From the NCBI GenBank assembly GCA_038107835.1, contig JAYNHH010000028.1, forward strand, positions 1 to 30,093: a stretch of DNA of 30,093 nt, given 5' to 3'. How positions within the stretch are numbered: the stretch's first letter is position 1; every line of letters starts with the position of its first letter. Positions 16,798 to 24,695 of the stretch are shown here, piece after piece. The notes beneath the pieces are model-generated. The model did not search any database. It was not told the DNA's origin and worked only from the letters and a program-made list of their open reading frames with translations. The DNA comes from MED-G116 sp038107835. GTDB lineage: Bacteria; Pseudomonadota; Alphaproteobacteria; Puniceispirillales; Puniceispirillaceae. The position numbers and the translations under genes were made by a program.

Positions 16798-17716
16798 TTA
16801 TCCGCGTGATCTCGTTGGCTATGGACAGGCTGTCCCCCATGCTGCCTGGCCGGGTGGTGCGCGTGTCGCCGTGCAGTTCGTCCTGAATTACGAGGAAGGT
16901 GGCGAAAACTCGGTCCTGCATGGTGATCCGGCTTCGGAAATTTTCCTGTCTGAAATCATCGGTGCCACGCCCTTTGAGGGGGCGCGTCACATGTCGATTG
17001 AATCGATCTATGAATATGGCTCGCGCGCCGGCGTCTGGCGGATTCTTGATCTGTTTCGCGCGCGCGCGCTGCCGATCACGCTGTTTGCCGTCGCCATGGC
17101 GATGCAGCGGCATCCGGCGGTGATTGAACGTGCGCTTGCTGATGGTCATGAGATCGCCTCGCACGGTTATCGCTGGATCAATTACCATGGCATGAGCCGC
17201 GATCAGGAGGCCGAACATATGGCCCGCGCCATCGCCATCCATACCGATATCTGCGGCGCGCGGCCGCTTGGCTGGTATACTGGCAGAACCAGCCAGAACA
17301 CGCGTGATCTCGTCGCCAAGGAGGGTGGCTTTCTCTATGACGCCGATGATTACTCGGATGATTTGCCGTTCTGGTCCACCCAGGTGGCAAAGCCGCATCT
17401 GATCGTTCCCTATACGCTGGATACGAATGACATGCGGTTTGCGACGGCGCAGGGATTCCACAATGGTGATCAGTTTGCGCGCTATCTGATTGACGCGTTT
17501 GATGTGCTGTATGAGGAGGGGAAAACCGCCCCGAAAATGATGTCTGTCGGCCTGCATTGCCGGCTGATTGGCCGCCCGGCCCGCTTCGCTGGCCTCGTAA
17601 GGTTTCTTGACCATATCATGGCGCATGACCATGTCTGGGTCGCCCGGCGCGCCGATATCGCCCGGCACTGGATCGCCACCCATCCGCATCCGGCCATGGC
17701 GGGGGATGCTGGATGA
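16790..17716 (+). CDS. puuE: Allantoinase, polysaccharide-deacetylase-like (PuuE)
   Basis: 308-residue allantoinase of the carbohydrate-esterase-4-like PuuE family, unrelated to the amidohydrolase AllB; it opens allantoin to allantoate. Family blocks: NYEEGGENSVLHGD (about 35-48), SIYEYGSRAGVWRILDLF (68-85), GHEIASHGYRWINYH (about 122-136), GWYTGRTSQNTRDLV, YDADDYSDDLPFW and the late GLHCRLIGRPARF. The ATG at 16790 overlaps puuD by eight bases; a GTG closer to the puuD stop is less likely. Its TGA overlaps the allA ATG by four bases (ATGA). Intact and of normal length. Confidence 0.94.
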   Translation: MGDYPRDLVGYGQAVPHAAWPGGARVAVQFVLNYEEGGENSVLHGDPASEIFLSEIIGATPFEGARHMSIESIYEYGSRAGVWRILDLFRARALPITLFAVAMAMQRHPAVIERALADGHEIASHGYRWINYHGMSRDQEAEHMARAIAIHTDICGARPLGWYTGRTSQNTRDLVAKEGGFLYDADDYSDDLPFWSTQVAKPHLIVPYTLDTNDMRFATAQGFHNGDQFARYLIDAFDVLYEEGKTAPKMMSVGLHCRLIGRPARFAGLVRFLDHIMAHDHVWVARRADIARHWIATHPHPAMAGDAG

Positions 17717-18252
17717 CGCCGCCCTTCCTGACCATCGAGCCGCTGACCAGATCCACCTTTGCGCCCTTTGGCACCGTGATTGAGACCGAGGGCGCAACAC
17801 GCCTGCCGATCAATCAGGGAACGACCACTCGCTTTGATGCCCTCACCGCCGTCGATGTTGCAGCCCGAGGCGGCAGCCCCATTATCTCGCTGTTTCGTGG
17901 CACCCGCCGCCCAGACCCGATCGCCATCCGCCTGCTTGAACGCCATCCGCTTGGCTCGCAGGCCTTCTATCCGCTTGTCGATGCTGAATGGCTGGTTGTC
18001 GTCGCCACCGGCAATGCCGACGACACGGCCCCTGATTTTACCAGCCTGCGCTGTTTTCTGGCCAGCGGGACGCAGGGCGTCAGCTATGCGCGCGGCACCT
18101 GGCACCATCCGCTGCTGGTGCTGTTGCCGGAGCAGGATTTTCTGGTCGTTGACCGGGCCGCCTCCGCGGATGAGGCGGCGGGCCAGAACCTTGATGAGGT
18201 CTGGTTTGACGGGCCGGATGGCATTGCCGCGCTGATCCCCGAATTAAAATAA
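17713..18252 (+). CDS. allA: Ureidoglycolate lyase
   Basis: 179-residue cupin-fold ureidoglycolate lyase (AllA family), which splits ureidoglycolate to glyoxylate and urea. Recognised from INQGTTTRFDAL (36-47), LFRGTRRPDPIAIRLLERHPLGSQAFYPL in separate blocks across about 57-85, WLVVVA (about 89-94), QGVSYARGTWHHPLL (about 119-133) and the DFLVVDRA strand. It is the last gene of the hiuH-allA run, joined to puuE by an ATGA overlap. Its substrate would come from allantoate through allantoicase, which is not encoded in the window. Confidence 0.94.
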   Translation: MTPPFLTIEPLTRSTFAPFGTVIETEGATRLPINQGTTTRFDALTAVDVAARGGSPIISLFRGTRRPDPIAIRLLERHPLGSQAFYPLVDAEWLVVVATGNADDTAPDFTSLRCFLASGTQGVSYARGTWHHPLLVLLPEQDFLVVDRAASADEAAGQNLDEVWFDGPDGIAALIPELK

Positions 18253-18264
18253 TGAAATTTCCTA

Positions 18265-18300
18265 TTGACATTTGACACAAATTAGGATGCTTCCTATGTC
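18265..18300 (+). promoter_or_regulatory. Orphan sigma70-like promoter with overlapping inverted repeat
   Basis: Two TTGACA hexamers lie seven bases apart (18265-18270 and 18272-18277). The second is followed after exactly 17 bases by TATGTC (18295-18300). TAGGA/TCCTA with a four-base loop (18283-18296) overlaps the -10, and a further TCCTA lies just upstream of the first TTGACA. The site points right, where no plus-strand gene follows. Confidence 0.4.
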
Positions 18301-18379
18301 ACGCTGCCAAGATCAGAAAAAAACTGACGGCCGGCGCCTGTGCATGAAACCAATTTTTCACTCACATCCTGAAAGAAAC

Positions 18380-19630
18380 CTAGGCAATTCTCTTTTCCCG
18401 GTCATATCTGTCGGAAAAAACCAATGCTGCGGCCAGTAACGCGATCAGTCCAGAGAGCAGCCACAGCAAATCATACGAACCGCTGGATGCGCGGATCATG
18501 GCACCAATGAATGCCATTCCTCCCGCACCAAGCTGGTGAAAGGCATTGATCCATCCAAAAATCTCCGGCCCCCTGTCTCCATAGACACGACTGCAAATGA
18601 CAATGACTGGTGGAACGGTGGCGACGTCCAGCAATCCGAAAATTGCGCCAAACAGATACAATTGTGGTTCGGAAACGCTGGCAAAGATGCTTGGCAGCCA
18701 GAGCAATGTCAATGCGCGTCCGGCAAAAACGATACTCAGGATGGCGCGGACACTCGCCCGGTCAGCAAGCCATCCGGCTGTGATCGTGCCGGCAACATTG
18801 AAAATCCCCACCAGCAGGAGCGCCGAGGAAGCCGATGTGATGGATATGCCACAATCATTCGCTACCGGCGTGAAATGGCTCCACATGATGCCATTCGTCG
18901 TTGCGCCACAGATTATGAAAAGCAGAACCAGTGTCCAGAATATCTAGTTTGTCAGGGCAGCCAGAAACACCTGTATCAGCCGCTCCAGTCCATCTATGAG
19001 GCGCTCTGCCCCGTCGCTACTCTGCCGGGCTGTCATGGCTGGCATGAATCTGATGTTCAGGATGACGGCAAGAAGGGTGAGCAGACCGGCACCGAAAATT
19101 GGCGCGCGCCAGCCGAAATGGGTCATCGCCTCCGCCCAGAGCGGCAGCAGTGCAAATTGTCCAACCACTGAAGCCGCCGTCATTATGCCGGTGACAAAAC
19201 CAATTTGGGTTGGAAAATATTGGCGCGCAAGAAAAGCGCCATAGGCCATTGTCAATGATCCGGTGCCAACACCGATCAGAATGCCCCATGCCAGGTTGAA
19301 CAGCATGATGTTGGGAATCAGACAGACAGCGCTGCTAACAAGAAGCAGGATCAGGGCGGCAATTGATATCTGTTGGATGCCGAAGCGACGCATCATGAGA
19401 AGAGTGAAGGGAGCAAACAGACCATAGAGAAGCATATTGATGGCGACACCGATGCTGATCGCTGTCGCTGTCCAGCCAAACTCGATTGAAAATCTTGCAA
19501 TCAGCAGGCCGGCAAGTGTTGTGTAGGAGCCTGTTGCCACAATCGCGGCGACAGCAGCGATAATTATGTTGGCACCAGCCAGAAGGGATGCGGGTCTACT
19601 TCAATCGGGGCAGAGTCCGTCACTTGCCAT
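18380..19630 (-). pseudogene. MFS transporter gene with two in-frame stop codons
   Basis: A full-length major facilitator superfamily reading frame of 417 codons, counting its final stop, can be traced in one phase from an ATG at 19630 to the TAG at 18380-18382. It is interrupted twice without any frameshift: TGA at codon 10 (19603-19601) and TAG at codon 229 (18946-18944). The N-terminal half shows TM1 (NIIIAAVAAIVATG, SYTTLAGLL), then IEFGWTATAISIG and the loop MMRRFGIQQ of the MFS signature. After the TAG the protein continues as IFWTLVLLFIICGATNG into six more helices and ends YDREKRIA. By eye its G+C is lower than that of the purine genes around it. Any translated product would be half a transporter. 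Sequencing error is unlikely to produce two separate substitutions but cannot be excluded. Confidence 0.85.
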
Positions 19631-19791
19631 GCTCAGTCATCCAGGTCCTGCTATGGCCACTGTTGGAACAGGGGTTGAGTTTGGACAATTGGCCATTCAT
19701 CAAAAATCAACCTACCAGTGTTAATAAAACCCAGCGTTAGCAAAACTGGTGGCTGATCAGAGGAAAAACAAACCAAAAGGAGGGTTGAACA
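19631..19791. promoter_or_regulatory. Intergenic region with tandem 16-bp repeat upstream of an orphan start site
   Basis: A+T-rich 161-bp stretch between the MFS pseudogene start and an orphan plus-strand start codon. CCAGTGTTAATAAAAC (19715-19730) is directly followed by CCAGCGTTAGCAAAAC (19731-19746), 13 of 16 identical. ACCAGT and ACTGGT at the outer ends also form a dyad. AAAAGGAGGG follows at 19775-19784. It looks like the control region of a divergent pair. Confidence 0.45.
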
Positions 19792-19905
19792 ATGCCGGAT
19801 CAATTCCGTGGCGCGCGGGCGCGCGCTGGCAGAACGGTCAGGGCAAGGCCGAGCATCACGAGGCTGACGGCACCCAGCTTCAGCGGGCCGAAATATTCAC
19901 CCTGA
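19792..19905 (+). pseudogene. Orphan start: strong Shine-Dalgarno plus 37-codon remnant or spurious ORF
   Basis: GGAGG (19779-19783) lies eight bases before an ATG at 19792, one of the best ribosome sites in the window. The frame encodes only 37 residues, starting MPDQFRG, and is rich in arginine because from its fourth codon it is antisense to the end of the EamA gene. I read it as the initiation region of a gene whose body has been lost at a junction near 19795-19800. A real small basic protein is possible but less likely. Confidence 0.35.
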
Positions 19906-20675
19906 AACAGCCATGAGCTCAGCATGCCGAACACCGGAACCAGCAGCGCAAAGGGCGCGACCAGCCCGGGCGTGTATCTGACCACCAGCCGTGTCCAGAT
20001 CCCATAGGCGAGAAGGGTCGAGGCATAGGCGATGAACAGCAGACAGGCAATTGTTTTCACGCTCACGCTGCCAAGATTGGCGGTGATCACCGCGCCGCCA
20101 TCAAGCCATAGTGAGACCGCCAGCAAGGGCAGTGGCGGGACGAGGCTGGCCCAGACGACAAAGGACACCATGTTCGGGGTCGCCACCCGTTTATTGACAA
20201 GATTGGCCGCCGCCCAGCTCAGCCCGGCGATCAGCACAATCATCACCGCTATTGGATTGGTGCTTGTGTCCTGCAGTGATCCGACGATGCCTATGCCAAC
20301 AAAGGCCAGCAGGATGCCGGCCATGCGGCGTCCGGAAATTCGCTCGGCAAACAGCACAAAGCTCAATCCCGCGGTAAAGAAAGCCTGGCTCTGGATGACC
20401 ACCGAGGCAAGCCCGGCAGAGATGCCAACGGCCATGGCAAAGAACAGCAGGCCAAATTGGATCAGCCCGAAGAAAATGCCGAACAGAACGATGTTCTGCC
20501 AGCTGGTATCAGGGCGTGGCAGAAAGAAGATGGCCGGAAACACGACCAGCGCGAATCTGATGCCAGCAAGGAGGAATGGTGGCATGCCCTCAAGGCCCCA
20601 CTCGACGACGACGAAATTGAACCCCCAGATGGCGGTCACCAGAATCACGGCCAGAATGTCGGCAGGCCGCATCAT
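19800..20675 (-). CDS. EamA/DMT family transporter (10 TM)
   Basis: 291-residue inner-membrane transporter of the drug/metabolite superfamily, with two EamA repeats of five helices each. The first helix holds the family-typical VTAIWGFNFVVVEWGL (about 14-29); the second repeat starts near 145 with LIAGLSWAAANLVNKRVA. The stretch PFALLVPVFGMLSSWLFQGE (about 240-260) is the conserved next-to-last helix. Two adjacent ATGs (20675, 20672) could start it. It follows the deaminase gene by only 23 bases, so it is probably the last gene of the permease-deaminase operon and may export a purine product or related metabolite. Substrate unknown. Confidence 0.88.
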   Translation of the reverse strand: MMRPADILAVILVTAIWGFNFVVVEWGLEGMPPFLLAGIRFALVVFPAIFFLPRPDTSWQNIVLFGIFFGLIQFGLLFFAMAVGISAGLASVVIQSQAFFTAGLSFVLFAERISGRRMAGILLAFVGIGIVGSLQDTSTNPIAVMIVLIAGLSWAAANLVNKRVATPNMVSFVVWASLVPPLPLLAVSLWLDGGAVITANLGSVSVKTIACLLFIAYASTLLAYGIWTRLVVRYTPGLVAPFALLVPVFGMLSSWLFQGEYFGPLKLGAVSLVMLGLALTVLPARARAPRN

Positions 20676-20698
20676 TCAGGGTTTTGCGGCGGACAGGA

Positions 20699-22102
20699 TC
20701 ATGAGGCGTGGCCGGCCTTGACCATCAGATCATGCGCCATTCGGCGATGGTTGGTCAGCAGCCTGCTCATATCCATGCTGGCAAGCTGGCCCTCGGCAAC
20801 AACGATTCGGCCATTGATGATGGTGTAACTGGCCTTTGTCGGGCCACAGAACAGCAAGGAGGCCAGCATGTCCCAGTCACTGCCGGCAAAATCAACAGAC
20901 CGCCGGTCGAAACAGGCAATATCGGCGGCCATGCCGGGGGCCAGCATGCCGATGTCATTGCGGCCCAGCACCGCGGCACCGCCGCGTGTTGCGGTCGCCA
21001 GCGCCTCGCGCGCGCTCATCGCAGTGCCACCCTGATTGACCCGTTGCAACAGCATTGTCTGGCGCGCCTCATTCAACATATGGCCACTGTCATTCGACGC
21101 CGAGCCATCGACGCCAAGCCCGACCTTCATGCCGGCGTCAAGCATCGCCCGGACCGGGGCAATGCCGCTGGCAAGGCGCATGTTTGAACAGGGGCAATGG
21201 GCAACGCCGGTGCCGGTGCGGGCAAACAGCTGGATCTCATCGGCATCCAGCTGCACACAATGGGCATGCCAGACGTCGTCGCCGGTCCATTCGACCGCCT
21301 CGATATAGTCACCGGGACGCATTCCATAGGTGGCAAGGCTGTAATCAATGTCCTCGCTGTTCTCGGCAAGATGCGTGTGCATGCCGACACCGTAGCTGCG
21401 CGCCATACGCGCCGTCTCGCGCATCAGATCCATGCTCACCGAAAAGGGTGAACAGGGAGCCAGTGCAATGCGCTGCATCGCATATCTGTCGGGGTTGTGA
21501 TGTGCCTCGATGACGCGCTGGCAGTCGGCCAGGATGTCGGCTTCTGGCGCGCATAGCTGGTCTGGTGGCAGGCCGCCTGCGCTCTCGCCAATGCTCATCG
21601 ACCCACGGGTGCCGTGAAAGCGCACGCCGACATCTGCTGCGGCGCCCAGCGCATCATCAAGCCGTGCGCCATTGGGATAGAGATAGAGATGGTCGGACGA
21701 GGTGGTGCAACCGCTAAGCGCCAGCTCGGCAAGGCCAAGCGCAGTTGACCAGTAGATATGGTCAGGCCCAATATGCGACCAGATCGGATAGAGTGTCTGC
21801 AGCCAGCCAAACAGCGGTGCATTCTGCGCTGCCGGGACAGCGCGCGTCAGATTCTGAAACAGGTGATGGTGCGTATTGACCATGCCGGGGATCACCACAT
21901 GACCCTGCATGTCCAGAACGATATCGGCGTCATCTGGCAGCTCGTCGCCGGCACCAACTGCCTCGATCACGCCATCGCGTGCAAACAGGCCACCGCCTCG
22001 GATTTCCCGGCCAACATCGTCACCGGCGCGGCCCGTCATGCCCCCGACAGGCTGCATGGTGCAGAGTAGATCGGCATTTCGGAGTAATAATGTTTCAGCC
22101 AT
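20699..22102 (-). CDS. Guanine/8-oxoguanine-type deaminase (amidohydrolase, COG0402)
   Basis: 467-residue zinc amidohydrolase. Metal and catalytic residues: His78 and His80 in VNTHHHLF, His242/His244 in MHTHLAENS, His279/His281 in WHAHCVQL, and Asp332 in GLGVDGSASND. The blocks NLTRAVPAAQNAPLFGWLQTLYPIW (split across 84-108) and MRLASGIAPVRAMLDAG (308-324) are, from memory, those of the 8-oxoguanine deaminase/hydroxyatrazine hydrolase branch, not of classical GuaD. It would make urate from 8-oxoguanine or xanthine from guanine, feeding XdhAB or PuuD. The ATG at 22102 is preferred over a TTG at 22123; GAGG lies about 11 bases ahead. Downstream of the NCS2 permease by 91 bases with a hairpin between. 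Exact substrate is inferred. Confidence 0.85.
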   Translation of the reverse strand: MAETLLLRNADLLCTMQPVGGMTGRAGDDVGREIRGGGLFARDGVIEAVGAGDELPDDADIVLDMQGHVVIPGMVNTHHHLFQNLTRAVPAAQNAPLFGWLQTLYPIWSHIGPDHIYWSTALGLAELALSGCTTSSDHLYLYPNGARLDDALGAAADVGVRFHGTRGSMSIGESAGGLPPDQLCAPEADILADCQRVIEAHHNPDRYAMQRIALAPCSPFSVSMDLMRETARMARSYGVGMHTHLAENSEDIDYSLATYGMRPGDYIEAVEWTGDDVWHAHCVQLDADEIQLFARTGTGVAHCPCSNMRLASGIAPVRAMLDAGMKVGLGVDGSASNDSGHMLNEARQTMLLQRVNQGGTAMSAREALATATRGGAAVLGRNDIGMLAPGMAADIACFDRRSVDFAGSDWDMLASLLFCGPTKASYTIINGRIVVAEGQLASMDMSRLLTNHRRMAHDLMVKAGHAS

Positions 22103-22126
22103 GAAAGAGGTGTCCTCACGCAAATA

Positions 22127-22153
22127 CCGTCAGCCCCATAAGGAGACTGACGG
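22127..22153 (-). other. Hairpin between permease and deaminase genes
   Basis: CCGTCAG (22127-22133) and CTGACGG (22147-22153) form a seven-bp stem with a 13-base loop. On the minus transcript it is followed by TATTTG rather than a T run, so it is a weak terminator at best. It may attenuate or stabilise part of a permease-deaminase transcript. Confidence 0.4.
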
Positions 22154-22193
22154 CACTATAGGTTGTTTAAACACTGCTGTTAAGCCGGGTGTT

Positions 22194-23525
22194 TCAGTCA
22201 GCATCCTCTGGCAGAACCAGGTTCAGAACGACTGCCAGAACGGCAACTGGCAACAGGCCGGATACGGCCAGCATTTCCAGCCAGTCAGGCAGATGCTGCA
22301 TTGATTTTGGCACCTGCTGGAGGCCGAGACCAACTGACATGGATGTTGCCAGGATCATCATGTTGCGCCGAGACCAGTTGACGCTGGACAGCATGCTGAC
22401 ACCTGCGGACAGCACCATGCCGAACATCAGGATGACGCCGCCGCCCAGAACCGAGATCGGCATGGCGGCAACCACGGCTCCCACTTTCGGGATCAGGCCA
22501 CAGGCAATCAGGAACAGCGCCGACAATGTCACCACTGAACGGCTCATCACGCCAGTCATTGAAATCAGACCGACATTCTGGCTGAACGAGGTGTTTGGCA
22601 GGCCGCCAAAGACGCCAGCGATTGCCGAACCAATGCCATCGGCATAGGTGCCGCCGGCAAGCTCCTTGTCGGTGGCCTCACGACCGGCACCACCCTTGGC
22701 AATGCCTGAGATGTCACCAACTGTCTCGATCGCGCTGACGATCGAAATCAGGCACATGCCGAAGATCGCCACGCCGCTGAACTCGATTCCATATTTGAAC
22801 GGTGTTGGTACGGTAAACCAGGCGGCGTTTGCCACACCACCGAAATTGACCGCGCCCGTTGCGATGCCAACCAGATAGCCGGCGACAAGGCCAAGCAGAA
22901 TGGCGGCTGACGATGCAATGCCACGGGTGAAGAATTTGAAACCAAGCGCAACAAGGATCACCACAAGTGCCAGACCCCAGCGGCTGAAATCACCCCAGGC
23001 GGGGTTGTTCATCTGAAAATCAGCAGCACCACCAGCAGCATATTTGATGCCAACAGGCAACAGATACAGACCGATGGCCGTGATCACCATACCGGTCACC
23101 AGCGGTGGAAACCAATGGCGGATCCGGCCGATAATGGCACCCAGAGCTGCGTGAAACACACCGGCAACCAGAACTGCGCCAAACAGGGCGGCGATGCCGC
23201 TTGATTTCACAATGCTGATCATGATCGGAACGAAGGCAAAGCTGGTTCCCTGCATTACAGGAAGCCGCGCGCCAACAGGGCCAAAGCCAATTGTCTGGAA
23301 TAATGTCGCCACACCGGCAAACAGCATCGCCATCTGGATGAGGAACACCATGTCAGCGCCGCCAAAAGCAAATCCGGCAGCACCCGCAATGATAATCGAT
23401 GGTGTCACATTACTGGCAAACATCGCCAGAACATGCTGCAGGCCAAGCGCTACGCGTGGCCCCATCGGTAGGTCGAAATCCGGATCCTGAAGTTGAGCCG
23501 GAGTCGCGTCTGATACATCATTCAT
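22194..23525 (-). CDS. NCS2 family xanthine/urate permease
   Basis: 443-residue nucleobase:cation symporter-2 (xanthine/uracil permease family), about 12-14 membrane segments. Landmarks: GLQHVLAMFASNVTPSIII (about 28-46), FVPIMISIVKSSG, the NCS2 signature region QNVGLISMTGVMSRSV (late half) and PISVLGGGVILMFGMV. The GLQHVLAMFA start is typical of purine transporters in this family; uracil permeases are less likely given the context. The ATG at 23525 has GGGGAG six bases upstream; the longer frame to 23546 has none. First gene of a permease-deaminase-EamA unit that would supply xanthine, urate or guanine to the purine pathway. Xanthine versus urate cannot be decided. Confidence 0.9.
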   Translation of the reverse strand: MNDVSDATPAQLQDPDFDLPMGPRVALGLQHVLAMFASNVTPSIIIAGAAGFAFGGADMVFLIQMAMLFAGVATLFQTIGFGPVGARLPVMQGTSFAFVPIMISIVKSSGIAALFGAVLVAGVFHAALGAIIGRIRHWFPPLVTGMVITAIGLYLLPVGIKYAAGGAADFQMNNPAWGDFSRWGLALVVILVALGFKFFTRGIASSAAILLGLVAGYLVGIATGAVNFGGVANAAWFTVPTPFKYGIEFSGVAIFGMCLISIVSAIETVGDISGIAKGGAGREATDKELAGGTYADGIGSAIAGVFGGLPNTSFSQNVGLISMTGVMSRSVVTLSALFLIACGLIPKVGAVVAAMPISVLGGGVILMFGMVLSAGVSMLSSVNWSRRNMMILATSMSVGLGLQQVPKSMQHLPDWLEMLAVSGLLPVAVLAVVLNLVLPEDAD

Positions 23526-23606
23526 TGTTTTCTCCCCTTGTATCAATGCGCCGACACTGGCTTGAAACGTAGGGACTGTAAAGCGAAATCAAACTGAGGT
23601 ATACAA

Positions 23607-23624
23607 CATGTAGAATTGAACATG
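23607..23624. promoter_or_regulatory. Palindromic site upstream of the permease
   Basis: CATGT and ACATG flank an eight-base centre, with GTATACAAC adjoining on one side. It lies 82-99 bases before the permease ATG in an A+T-rich gap, where its promoter is expected. GTATAC-type half-sites resemble GntR/FadR operators, but this is only a resemblance. Confidence 0.35.
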
Positions 23625-23730
23625 ATAAAAAATCAATATATTGTGGTCATGATCCCTGAAATGGGTGACAAAATGACGCTGTTTTCGCGTCTGGGGCATG
23701 CTTTTTTACCCTGTGTCGCTCCATTTTGGA

Positions 23731-24669
23731 TCAGCCGTGGCGCCACCGGTCATAGAATTGTGACAGGGCGAGGCCGCCAAGGATGACCATGAGGGCTATC
23801 AGGAAATGCCCGGGCAGGGGTTCGAGCAAGACCACCGCCCCAATGATCACCGCCCAGACGGGCACCTGATAATTGACCAGCGAGAGGAAGGGAGGTCCTG
23901 CACGTTTGATCAGGACTGTCAGCAGGATTGTCGCTGCGGCTGTGGGGAACAGGGCCAGATAGATGACGCCGGCAACCGCTGGCAGGCTGGCCGTCTGTGG
24001 CAATCCCTCAAACAGCAATGCCGTCGGGATCAGCATCGCTGCGCCCAAAAGCAGGCCGGTAGCGGCAAAGGACTGGGTTGGGATTGGCGGGCATAATCGG
24101 GTCACGATGCTGCCGATGGCATAGCAGCAGCTGGCCCCAACGCAGGCGATCTGGGCCAGAAACAGGGATGGCTCTGTCCCACCATCACCAAGAAGGCTGT
24201 CACCACCAACCAGCAGAAAGACACCGGCAAATCCGACGGCAAATCCGGCGACCTTTGCCCGTGTCATCCGTTCACCCGGCACCAGGAAGTGACTGAGTGG
24301 CAGGACCAGCAGCGGCACCACCGCCATACAGACACCGGCAAAACTCGAGGTGACCTGTTGTTGCCCCCAGGCCAGCAGCGAGAATGGCAGCGCATTGGTG
24401 AACAGGCCCATGCCAAAACAATGCAGCCAGATCCGTTTTTCAGTGGGGTTGGCAAAGCCTGGCAGCCTGTGTCCTGTTCCCAGCGCAACGGCCAGAAGCA
24501 GGACTGCTGCCAGCGATACCCGAATGGCGGCGTTGGTGATCGGTTTGAAATCGATCAGCGACATCTCGACACCCAGGAAGCTGCTGCCCCAGATCAGGCC
24601 CAGCAGACCGAGCAGCGCCCAGCTGCCTGCCGTCGGTTCGCGCCGCGCCAATGGGGATTGCAGAGTCAT
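23731..24669 (-). CDS. EamA/DMT family transporter, linked to kynureninase
   Basis: 312-residue drug/metabolite transporter with about ten hydrophobic helices in two EamA repeats. The first repeat begins LLGLLGLIWGSSFLGVEMSL (about 18-37); PFSLLAWGQQQVTSSFAGVCMAVVPLLVLPL is split across helices 3-4; the second repeat starts near 170. A typical late motif reads ALFPTAAATILLTVLIKRAGPPF in helices 8-9. AAGGCGG precedes the ATG at 24669. It starts 26 bases after the kynureninase stop, so the two are probably co-transcribed, suggesting transport of a kynurenine-pathway compound such as anthranilate, alanine or kynurenine. Not closely similar to the EamA gene at 19800. Confidence 0.88.
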   Translation of the reverse strand: MTLQSPLARREPTAGSWALLGLLGLIWGSSFLGVEMSLIDFKPITNAAIRVSLAAVLLLAVALGTGHRLPGFANPTEKRIWLHCFGMGLFTNALPFSLLAWGQQQVTSSFAGVCMAVVPLLVLPLSHFLVPGERMTRAKVAGFAVGFAGVFLLVGGDSLLGDGGTEPSLFLAQIACVGASCCYAIGSIVTRLCPPIPTQSFAATGLLLGAAMLIPTALLFEGLPQTASLPAVAGVIYLALFPTAAATILLTVLIKRAGPPFLSLVNYQVPVWAVIIGAVVLLEPLPGHFLIALMVILGGLALSQFYDRWRHG

Positions 24670-24695
24670 TTTGCCGCCTTGGTCAACTTATGGTG

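Noticed and set aside
16700..17800. 366-codon minus-strand open frame
   Set aside because: Antisense of puuE, which is intact and in operon phase with its neighbours.
18300..18379. Rho-independent terminator after allA or after the MFS pseudogene
   Set aside because: A T run exists on the minus strand near 18317-18323, but the adjacent G+C-rich bases do not form a convincing continuous stem.
18380..19630. Recoding of TGA and TAG as sense codons
   Set aside because: Other genes here use TGA (xdhA, xdhB, puuD, puuE) and TAG (hiuH, xdhC, the ligase) as normal terminators, and no SECIS-like or pyrrolysine context is evident.
19792..19905. Confident small-protein gene
   Set aside because: The ribosome site is excellent, but all but the first few codons are antisense to the EamA gene, so I keep it only as a low-confidence remnant.
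23526..23730. Purine riboswitch upstream of the NCS2 permease
   Set aside because: The leader lacks the paired loops and conserved pyrimidine/TA elements expected of a guanine/xanthine aptamer, as far as can be judged by eye.
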